From: Eulemur rufifrons
Lineage: Eukaryota > Chordata > Mammalia > Primates > Lemuridae
NCBI RefSeq assembly: GCF_041146395.1
Contig: NC_090997.1
Span: 33,893,501-33,957,500, forward strand
Direction: 5' to 3'
Length of the DNA stretch: 64,000 nucleotides
Every line of letters starts with the position of its first letter. Position 1 is the stretch's first letter. Of the stretch, positions 51,080 to 60,835 are shown piece by piece. A program made the position numbers and the translations under genes. Under the pieces are notes generated by a model. It made no database searches and was not told where the DNA came from. It worked only from the letters and a program-made list of their open reading frames with translations.

Positions 51080-52064
51080 CATGTTAGAGTGCTTTCTTAA
51101 TCTAACTATATTCAGCATAGTTTCAGTTTACTTGGGTTTTCAAAAGTAGTATTCTTTTGTACAGCATCTTTGGGGACTCTTTAGAACCTCCCAGGTGACT
51201 AGGTTATTAAAGTTCACTCTTTTAAGAGTTTTTTCCTTTCCCTCCCCCTGTTATCAAAGTCAAGACTGGGATCCAGGTTCACTTCCAGCATTTCTTTATC
51301 TCTATCCCCTTTGCATTTGCTGCTTTTTATTGTGTATGATTTGGGCAAAGAGATGAAGAAACTGGTCAGAATTACAGTATACCTAAAGGGAGAATTTGTA
51401 GGATCCCTGTGACAGTGTGGAGCTTCCTCTTACAAATAAATAATGCCAGAACATGTGCAGTCAATTTTGACTGTTGCCAGATCTGTTAAAGTTATTGTTT
51501 ATTTCTCAGCAATGTTCAATACAGTTGAGGTTTTTAGATAAGTTACCTGAGTATGAATGGGATATGATCATATGTAAAAAAATAAAATATAAAAGGTTAC
51601 TAGAAAGTATTTAATGTTACTCATCAAATACTTTATTAAAATTGCATCTTATCTATAGAAATTATTTATTATGTCTATCCATATTATCCATCTAACTTGT
51701 TTGAATGTTCTATAATAGTGTAAAATGTCTATGATTACAAAAAAGTGAGCTTTTAGAAGTTTCAGTCTTTTGGCATGTTGCTTTCTCATTGTATCCAAGT
51801 TGCCCCAAAATATAAGCTCAGTGAAAACTTATTACCTCCAGAAATATTTCATGTCAAAATAAAGCACATGTAAAAGTAAAGACAATTCTTTAGAGTGAGA
51901 AAAGCCTTATTGCTATAAAAATAATTAAAGAGTTTTGACTACTAAAAATATCATGGGAAGTCATTAAGCATTCATTGCTCATTCAAAGTTCTCACAGTTG
52001 GGAACTCAATTCACTGATGGTCTATCTACAGTTAATTTTGAGGTTTAAAATAAACCTCACAGAG
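51080..52064. other. non-coding AT-rich DNA
   Basis: No feature recognised. Confidence 0.5.
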
Positions 52065-52480
52065 ACAGCCCTGTGGCGTCCTCTGGTTAAAAAACAAAAA
52101 CTGCAGCTACTCCTATCAATCTTCAAATGTGTGGAGCTCTCTCACATCAGCGGGGGAACAGAATGAGCGAGGGAAGACACAGGAAGGAAGTGACTAACGG
52201 ACCTTAAGTCACAAGTCTAATTCCTCTGGGGACGAAGTTGGCTTTCACACAGGAAAAACAACAGAAAAGCTCCAACAAAGAGAGGAGACGTTCCACAAGC
52301 GCAGGCAACATCCCTAACTCATCAAGCTTCTCGTAAGTGGCTACTTGCCTAAGGGGGACTGGGGGAGAGAGCATCGACCCAGAAATTCAAGGAGCACCCA
52401 GGAAGCCCACATAGCATCCTTGCTAACAGAGTAAACTGCATTTGTGACGGGCCCACACCAGAAGATTCCAGTCCCCTTGG
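52065..52480. other. CpG-richer island in AT-rich DNA, nature unknown
   Basis: By eye about ten CpGs fall in some 400 bases, while the flanks have almost none. A donor-like GTAAGT lies at 52333-52338. No long open frame and no repeat family is recognised. It could be a small regulatory element or non-coding exon, or an unrecognised repeat. Confidence 0.35.
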
Positions 52481-54850
52481 AAAGATAAGTTTCAGAGGTG
52501 GCAGACTTTATAGTAGCTGAGAATTTGTGTTCAACTGAAAATTGGAGAACTATATATACTTGTGCTTACAATGTAGTAAGCAAAGAGTAGCCTATCTGTG
52601 CTCATTACATTAAGTTTTAAAATTAGTCATTGAGGTGGTGGTAAAGTTATGTACATGAAATGCATTACAATTCAATTACATTGCATGAGTTTTAAAATAA
52701 TTACATTTAGTATTTCTAGTTGAAAAGAGCAATTTTTGTTGCAACCCCAAGTGCTGAAGGAAAATGAAAAACAAAATGAAACAAAACAACTCCATAGTAA
52801 GTTGACAGTAGCCTGACACAGTAACTGATTTATCTTCTGCTTCAAGAGTTATTTAAGAGTTACTTAAAGAGTCCAAAATTAAATTTGTAATATGTGAATT
52901 TCAAGACTTAGCTGGAACAGCTTACAAAAGCATGAAAATGTACTGTTTCCACATACTGTTTGTTGTACAATCAAGCATAGTTGCTCTCCATGTTTATTGG
53001 TATAATTTCATCATCGTCATCATCATCATCATCATATTCCAAGTTACTCTCTCTAAATTTTTGACTTGCTTCTAATTCACTGTGCTTTGGTTCCCACTCT
53101 TCTCTTTGCTATCTCTCCCTCACTAAATTGTGTGTTTCATGAAAGGGAGATTTGTGTCCTATTTGGGGTTGTGGACAGAGTATTAGTAAAATTTCTTGTC
53201 ATATATTGTTGAATTTAATTGACTTAGACAATGTAAAATATTGATGTTACCAATTACTAGGCATCTACCTACAAAAGATTTATAATGGAAGTGGCAAAGC
53301 TTATGAAGTGTCAACATAAATGCTACTGATGCTCCTGTCAACAACCATTCCCCTAACCACATGCAGAACTCAATACGGGGCAGCCCATGACTCTGAAATG
53401 TATTGCCAAAAAAGCCTCATAGTGTGATATTTTTGATTTCTTAAACCACAACAGTAGTGGAACTGTATATGTTCTTTTGCAATTCTTTTCATTCCTCATA
53501 GGAAGAATGCTAATGTATATGGTATATATTAAATATCATGTAGAATAATGTACATAAATTACATATAAATAGTTTTTAAAGAGTGTAAAAAGAATGGAGA
53601 TTATACCTATTATATTTTCCTTACTAATTTTTCCTTAACAATTGTTATGTATCAGATAATTCAAAAATATCCAGAATCATTAGCTCTTTAATCATTTTCA
53701 TTTGGTAGCTTAAATTAAAAATAGACAGCAAACTAGCTCCGCTTCTTAGCATAGGTTCTTAGAAGTGTGAATTCAAATTAAAAATCAGTAAATTCAAAAG
53801 GAGTTATAGCTTCAGAGTACTTGGCATAATATATTTAAAAAGAATATTTATTCCCTTCACCTTTCTCTCTGTGTTAGGCTTGTGGCAATTATGTGGTTCC
53901 TCTCCATAGCCTCAAAAATAAAGAGATTTCAAGTTGGAATGTATAGTTCTATTTTCATAAGTATCATTTAGAAACCAATTTATAAACCCTGTGATTTATG
54001 AAATATTTGTGAACAAAACTCCCAGTGTCATTGGAATGATCCAAAAGAAAGAGGGTCTCATATTGAACAATTTGCCAGTTTAAGACCTGCCTTTTACAAT
54101 TGCTCTGCAGTTGACCCTTTAGTCCTATTTTGAGTTACCAGATGAAAATAAGGTTTCCCTTCAAGTGGTGGTTGCTAGGGGCAACTGGTACTGACGCCAA
54201 AAGATGAATACTCTACCTCCTTAGTATAATGCCTACTTTGTGCGCTAAATAAAGAGCTAAATTGTAGAGAAGGAAGTCGTATAAATGTGAAATATCAGGA
54301 AAGAAATAGAAACAGGAATATTAGAGATGTGGAAATAAAAAGAATTACTATCAGCACTTTTTTTGATAACTGCCTGGCATTTTGGACAAATGTCCTAATC
54401 TCTTGGACACCCTGCATTTCCACTTCTCATGGCTAGAAAATTAGCATTGTTCACTGAGGCAAGACTTTCTTTTATAACATGAATTTATGTCATTAGTTCT
54501 TAGTGAATTTTGAAAAAGGAGAAGTGAGATTTTGATGGAATTCCATGGGGAAATGTTTATCAAATTTTTTAGCTTGGATTTTCACCCGTAAACATTTTGT
54601 GCCATTACAGTTGCTTTACACCGTTTGAAAAACTTGTAGTGGATATGGTTAGTTATTTCTGACTACTTCAGTAATAGATTGTTTTATGAGCATGTTGATT
54701 TAATGAGAGAGACTTCATATAGAATGTGTTATGGCAGTGTTCGTGATTCCTTTGACCAAATTATGCTTAATATATCCATTGCTACAGTTGCAAAAACACT
54801 TTTAAAAAAGCTTCTTCATTGTATCCTAGGCAGTGCTGTTCTTGAAGGGT
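52481..54850. other. non-coding AT-rich DNA with a (TCA)n tract
   Basis: A TCA/CAT trinucleotide run lies at 53008-53035. Nothing else is recognised. Confidence 0.5.
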
Positions 54851-54854
54851 GAGT

Positions 54855-55080
54855 TCATCACTCCTTTATTGGCATCTGCTCTGTGCCAGGTGTTCTGCCC
54901 GTCTACAAAGAACTCACAGACTGATTGGGAAAATCGACATAACATCACGTAATTATAGATAAATATACTATGAACTATAATCAAGGCATAAACTTGATGT
55001 TATAGGAACACAGAAGAAGAAACATATTCACTGAATAAGTCAGATTTAGCTTGCAGGATGAGTTGGAGTTTATAGGATGT
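54855..55080 (-). repeat. L2-type fragment (antisense)
   Basis: 'tctgctctgtgccaggtgtt', 'aaagaactcacagactgatt' and 'gataaatatactatgaacta' are in antisense L2 order. Confidence 0.5.
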
Positions 55081-55489
55081 GTGAGAAACATCTGCCTGCA
55101 GCAGTATCACTTCCTTGATTATCAGGGTTCATGCAACTGATCTGTTTTATTGCATGCCTTTTTCCTTCCTCGCCACTTCAAGAGCTAATTTGTTGGTTAA
55201 GGGAGATAACTCAGCTAGAGGAAGATTCTTCTTCCTTCAGTGGGGAATCCAGAATATGGGTTTCTCTATATGAGATTCTACAAATACATTCTACATCAGC
55301 ATGAATGTTTTTGACATTTTCTAAGATGATGAAAAGAAAAGAATGAACTCTGTAGGCACAGCTAGAAATAGCCTCTTCAGGAAAGTATGAGCTCTGCATT
55401 TGAGACTTCCCAGGACAGTCTTGACTCCAAATGAGTCCTTTTATCCTGATAAGAAGCTGCTTATCAGACTTTATACCCTTATGCTCTTG

Positions 55490-56125
55490 ATCCTAGAAAT
55501 GTGGTCAATGTAGCAAAGACAAGGAGGAATGAAGGAGGGCTGGTGAGGAACTGCTGTGATACGGTGCAAGGTTTATGAGACTAGAAAAGTATAGAAAGAC
55601 ACACCATAGAACATTTTGTATGCAACACTAAGAAACCTGGACTTTGTCCTCCAGGCAGAAGAACACATTTTACATTAAGAGATGGGATCTTTTTTTTTTT
55701 TTTTTTTTTAAAGAGAATAATTCTAGTAGAAATATAGAGAATGGATTGGGCTTGGGTTTTCAAGAAAGGGACTGAACTTAGGCGTATAAATTTATGAGCT
55801 ACTAACTTATGATAATAATTAAAGCCACAGGAATGGATAGTAGAATCCAGGGGAAACATAGGGTAAGAAGACACACAGGAAGAAGGGAGAAATCCTTAGA
55901 AGCATGGGTGATTGAAAATAAAAGGAGGAATAAGCAAATGAGACTTTGAAGAAGTGTTTAGAGAGTTAGAAAGAATCAGGATAGTGTGTTTAGGAGAGAA
56001 ATAAGGAGAGCATTTTTAAGGTAGAGGAGTTGATAAGAAGTGCCAAATGCTGCCAAGGGGTCAAATAGGATGAGACTTGAAAAAGTACCATGAATTTGGC
56101 CATTAGGTCATTGGAAACTTAATGC
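55490..56125 (-). repeat. L2-type fragment (antisense), interrupted by a T-run
   Basis: 'aagaaacctggactttgtcc' and, further on, 'gccaaatgctgccaaggggt' and 'ggatgagacttgaaaaag' are landmarks of the long antisense L2-type repeat. A T-run of about 19 lies at 55691-55709. Diverged. Confidence 0.4.
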
Positions 56126-57164
56126 TGTTTGGTTCAGTTCATAAGGTCTTCTTTGTTAGAAAAGAAAAAAATCTATTAGTAATGCGGTAAAACATTCTTT
56201 AGGACCCAGGAGAGGGAAATAATGGAGGAAAAGTTTTTTTCTTTGGAGGGAAAAAACAGAAAGATTATAGGACACTGAAACAAATCTTACGAGAGTAAAG
56301 GAATCCCTAATCATAGAATTGCAGAACTTACTATTACTGGTTATTTAAATTGTACCACCATAGGCCAAGACTCCACCTAAACTACCCCAGAGAGGTGAAT
56401 ATTTTAATTGCTTGTATAGAATCCTAATTATGAGCTAATAAGAAGAGGTATTAAAACTAGCATCCCACTGATTTAATTTGGAGAGAGACATTTATATTAG
56501 CTATTTCTAAGACTTTTCTTTCAGCTCTTCTCAAAACCAGTTATTTCATAACTGGTTCTTAGTTGTGAAAGTGGAACTGCTGGAGTAAAGAAAGAAATAC
56601 AGTTTCAGAGGTTTTCGTTTCTGAAGGTATCAGAATCCCATGTTTCTCTTTCATTTTTTTTTTTTTTCCCCCACTGATTTTTGGAGAACACTGATTAACT
56701 TAAATTTTTAGATTTAATTTCTTCCTTTGGGCCATTACACATGAATGCCAGCTGCCTTCTGCCAAGCAAAAACTAGGACAGTTCCATTCCAGCCCACCCT
56801 GTTTTAAACTGCAGGGTCACTGAGGATGTAGTGAGAAATTATGCATTTTTGATCATGTAAAATATGGATCATTTTTTCTAGTAATTACCCCTTTTCTATA
56901 TTTCACAATATATCATTTCCTTGAGACATAACACACAATAAATATGTAACATCTGTGCCCCTTATGTGGGGCTTCCCATACTGTGGACCTCAGAGAGGCC
57001 TTGCGTGGGTTTGTGCCACTGTAGGCAGGAGGACTTGGTCTGTATATAAACTGCTGGATGCCTGATGGCTTCTGAAAACTTGATAGAGTGACAGGTACAC
57101 CCTTTCTTTGTGTTCATCCTTTCTTTTCATGGATTGAGAGATGTAGACAGGGTGTGTTGGAGAG
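56126..57164. other. non-coding DNA
   Basis: No feature recognised. A T/C run lies at 56656-56670. Confidence 0.5.
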
Positions 57165-57390
57165 TTAGCAGAAAAAGTATTGGCCTAAGAAGGAGTCCTC
57201 AGCTCTAGTGCTGACCTGGGCTCATATTAACTCTGTAACTGACTGTGGGCAAGTCACTGAAGCTCACTGCATCTGAATTTCCTCATCTATAAAATAAAGG
57301 TAATCATGCCACCCTGATTACCTCATAGAATGGTAATGAGGACCCAGCGTGAGAACATCTGGACAAACTACTTGAAGAGGTGTGTTATTG
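57165..57390 (-). repeat. MIR SINE (antisense)
   Basis: 'gactgtgggcaagtcactga', 'tgaatttcctcatctataaa' and 'gattacctcatagaatggta' are clear antisense MIR landmarks. Confidence 0.8.
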
Positions 57391-57563
57391 TCATGATAGT
57401 GGAACTACACATTTCTATGTTCTAGGACAAGAGCTATAGAGATATTTGTACACATAAGTACTTTGTAAAACAAAGATCCTGTGTCTATATTTGATGACTT
57501 AGATGCTATTTCAAAAGGACATTAATTTCTACCTAAGCTCAATAATATTTTCATTTCTACTTT

Positions 57564-57577
57564 TTCATAATGCTTTT
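57564..57577. repeat. target-site duplication of L1-B, left copy
   Basis: TTCATAATGCTTTT matches 58423-58436 with one difference (T versus C). On the L1 sense strand the site reads TTT/AAAAAG, a good L1 endonuclease target. Confidence 0.85.
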
Positions 57578-58422
57578 TTTAATTTATTTTTTATTTATTT
57601 ATTTATTTATTTTTATTTTTTCAGCTCATTATGGGGGTACAAAAGTTCAGGTTATATATATTGCCCATGCCTCCCCATCCCCCCGAATCTGAGCTTCAAG
57701 TGTGTCCATTCCCTAGACAGTGAACATCACACTAATCATGTAGGCGTGCACCCATCCCTTCCCCCCACCCCCATCCCCCCCAGTCAGAACTTCAAGCGTG
57801 TCCATTCCCCAGGCAGTGCGCATCGCACTCATCAAGTAGGTATACACCCATCCCTTCCCCCCTGCCCCCACCTCTGTCCGATACCCAATTGGTGTTATTC
57901 CCAAATGTGCACTCAGGGAAACCAGTTTGCTGATGAGTACATGTGGTGCTTATTTTTCCATTCTTGGGATACTTCACTTAATAAAATGGGTTCCAACTCT
58001 CTCCAGGAGAACCAAAGAGATGCCATATCGCCATTGTTTCTAATAGCTGAGTAATATTCCATGGTATACATATACCACATTTTGCTAATCCATTCATGAA
58101 TTGATGGGCATTTGGGTTGTTTCTACATCTTTGCAATTGTAAATTGTGCTGCTATAAACATTCGGGTGCAGGTGTCTTTTTTATAGAATGACTTTTGTTC
58201 TTCTGGGTAGATACCCAATAATGGGATTGCTGGATTGAATGGTAGGTCTACTTGAATCTGTTTAAGGTATCTCCACATTGCTTTCCACAGGGGTTGCACT
58301 AGTTTACAGTCCCACCAGCAGTATATGAGTGTACCTGTCTCTCCGCATCCATGCCAACATGTATTGTTTTGGGACTTTTTGATAAAGGCCATTCTCACTG
58401 GAGTTAAGTGATATCTCATTGT
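57578..58422 (-). mobile_element. L1-B: lemur-type LINE-1, 5'-truncated to about 845 bp
   Basis: The element contains the A-rich tail, now an (AAAT)n-like tract at 57578-57622 (seen as TTTA on the plus strand), the 3' UTR with the same duplicated 96-base G-rich unit as L1-A, and the last part of ORF2. It is about 96-97% identical by eye to L1-A. Target duplications flank it. It lies head-to-head with L1-C, with only about 15 bases between the L1-B 5' end and L1-C-like sequence. Confidence 0.95.
57913..58422 (-). pseudogene. LINE-1 ORF2 C-terminal fragment
   Basis: This fragment encodes the end of the ORF2 protein, including the Cys/His-rich motif (CWHGC and following) at about 58305-58360 and the conserved [10 protein letters not shown] segment at about 58205-58235. 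The frame is open until a TAG at 58123-58125, where related elements have a Trp codon (L1-C has TGG at 63613-63615). About 70 codons beyond it remain readable in the same frame. The reverse transcriptase and endonuclease are absent. Confidence 0.9.
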
Positions 58423-58436
58423 TTCACAATGCTTTT
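58423..58436. repeat. target-site duplication of L1-B, right copy
   Basis: TTCACAATGCTTTT, one mismatch to 57564-57577. Confidence 0.85.
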
Positions 58437-60147
58437 TAAAGTTCACTGAAGGCGGCTCCCAAGAGACACAATTGAGCCACCATACTGAGGCTTCCACAGA
58501 CAATGAGACTCAGGCCTTTACTCTTGGGGTCCTGAAGTGGACTGAGGAGTGCTTGGACTGGGAGCTCCCTGCTTACCAGCCCTCCCAGCAGCTCCTTCAG
58601 AGCAGCGCATGCCCCGAGGTGGAGAGACATCAGGCCTGCTTGGGCACCCCATGGGTGACTCGGGACCAGCATGCTTCTCCCTGACATGGTGAAGGATTGA
58701 TCTTCTTGTTCTTGGGAGGTGAGGAAGCCCACATGGTCAGGTCTGCAGGTGAGTGCAGTGTGGGTCCTAGCTACAGCATGCTGGCAGGGCACCCCTTCCC
58801 CCACGGGAGGGCCGCACTCTCAGCTCAGGCTGTTATTCTGGGTGGGGAACCTCCTGGCCTGCAGCACAGTCATTGGGGAGCTTGGCTGGCTTGGGCTTCT
58901 ACCTGCTGGCAGACACTGGAGGAAGACTGTGGAGCAGAGAAGGAGGGAAAAGAGCAAGGCCCAGGGCAGGCTGCCAGTCTGTCAATCTCAGATGGACTTT
59001 CTGGTTGGTGGGGCCACTTCAGCCCTTGCCTGATGGCTTTGCCCAGAAGCTGTGAGCAGACCTTTGACCCCTGCCAAAACAGGTACCTTGCCAGCTTTTG
59101 TAGAGCCTGAGGGCAAGTTCACTCAACCCAGCCCCGCCCAGTCACACTCCCTCACTGCCTCTGCTGTGGCACAGAATAAGGACTCACCAGGAAGTTCCAT
59201 GGCCCCACCCACTACTTGGGGAATTCGAGGGCTTCTCCTGAAGGACTAGATCTGGTCACAGAACCCAAAAACAACATTACAGCTTGTTCTTCCTGCAAGC
59301 GCCATCTACTGACAGGGGGCTCAATTTTCATGCTCTTTACAGCATTTATTGACTCAATTTTATAAGGTATGTGAGGGTCCAAGAAGCGGCCATTTGGGGA
59401 GTGCCCACCTCACCCACAGAAAAACTGTGCTACTTGATAAGGACAGAAAAATTCCAGCCTGTGGCCTTAGCACTCAAGCATTTAGGCCCCTCTCCCCATT
59501 AACAGCCCTTCCAGTTTGGAGAGCTTGTCCTGACCTTCCTACCAGCAGCTCCCTCTAGTTGGCAGAAAAGCAACTTCTGAGCCAGCCGAAGCTTTCCAAA
59601 GCCTTTCAGGCTCTTGCAACCTAGCCACAAACTGCGTTGCTCCTTCCCCCATCCTCAGAGGTGATAGAGATCAAGAAACCCCCTGAGATCTACAGGGTCA
59701 CTCCTAAAGCTTGGGGCTTTTATATGCCCCACTTGGGGGACCAGAGCTCACCACAGGCAAAGCAGCTTGCTCTTCCATGTAAACATCAATCAATGAGCGG
59801 GGAGCAACCCCACAACTAAGCATAGTGCCTCCCAACTCAAGCAAATAGGGAGTGGCTGATTCACACTCACAAGTACCACCCACTATCACCAAGAGTAAGC
59901 AGGGGGACATAAATCACTACCTGCTGTTGGGAAGAGATGAAGATAGCAGGTCAGAAATAACCCAAGATGTACACCAAACCTGCTAGAACACCCCCTCGGC
60001 AACTCAGGACCAGCACTCCTCTCCCTGGCATACTCAGGGATCAATCTTTGGGGACCCAAACACAGGTTCATAAGCCAGGCCCAGCACCCCTGGGTCTTGA
60101 CTGAGAGGCCAGATGAGAAGAAATCAGCGAAAGAACTCCAGAAACAT
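58437..60147 (+). promoter_or_regulatory. L1-C 5' UTR / internal promoter region (relic)
   Basis: This is a GC-richer leader with scattered CpGs upstream of ORF1, where L1 carries its internal RNA polymerase II promoter. The last part ('aagaaatcagcgaaagaact' and following) is the typical text before primate L1 ORF1. Two diverged direct repeats of about 72 bases occur at 58633-58704 and 59978-60049. Open frames of up to 142 codons on both strands have no relation to known proteins. Promoter activity today is unlikely. Confidence 0.75.
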
Positions 60148-60835
60148 GAAAAATCAGAGTGAAAGGATAACCCCAAAAGAAAACAATAACTCCTCACCAA
60201 TGGATGCAACCAAAATGAAAAGATTGAAATGACAGATGAAGAATTTGGAATATGGATTGTAAGGAAGTTCAATGAAATACAAGAGAAAATAGAAACCCAC
60301 CACAAAGAAACCACAAAAATAATGCAGGAGGTGAATGAAAAATTTACTTGAATTATTTAAAATTTAATTGAATTATTAAAAAAATTCAAACAGACCTTCT
60401 GGAAATGAAAAATTCATTCAAGGAAATACAAAACAGTGGCAAGCCTTAAGAATAGGCTATATCAGGCAGAACAAAAAATCTCAGAGCTTGAAGACAACAC
60501 CTTTGCATTAAACAAGTCAGAGAAAGAATTGAGAAATAAGAGAAATAAACAAAACCTATAAGAAGTATGGCATTATGTAAAGAGGCCTAACATAAGAATC
60601 ATAGGCATCTCTGAGGACGATGAAGAAAATACACAAGGATTGGAAAACTTACTTGAGGAAATAATTCAGGAAAATTTCCCTGGTCCTGCTAAGAATTTAG
60701 ATATCCAGGTACAAAAAGCTCAACAGACTCCTGGGAGGTTCGTCGTGAAGAGGCAATCACCATGACACCTAGTCATTGGACTGGCCAACGTAAACACAAA
60801 AGAGGCACTCCTATGAGATGTAGGCGAAAACAAAA
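60148..60835 (+). pseudogene. LINE-1 ORF1 (RNA-binding chaperone), decayed and C-terminally lost
   Basis: ORF1 protein binds L1 RNA as a coiled-coil trimer. The charged N-terminal and coiled-coil part (about 60230-60560, with repeated Glu/Lys/Asn) and the start of the RRM domain (KRPNIRIIGISEDD at about 60579-60620, then ENFPGPAKN near 60670) can be read through several stops and frameshifts. The sequence then stops in the RRM/C-terminal region and passes directly into ORF2 codons, so the rest of ORF1 is missing. Confidence 0.85.

Noticed and set aside
53008..53035. CRISPR-like or regulatory array
   Set aside because: It is a plain TCA trinucleotide repeat. No spacer-repeat structure exists anywhere in the window, as expected for a mammal.
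58697..59110. 137-codon and overlapping 104-codon plus-strand frames as genes
   Set aside because: They fall in the GC-richer L1-C 5' UTR, where few stop codons are expected by chance. The two overlap in different frames.
59886..60314. 142-codon minus-strand frame as a gene
   Set aside because: It is antisense to the L1-C 5' UTR/ORF1 boundary, with no homology to known proteins that I recognise.
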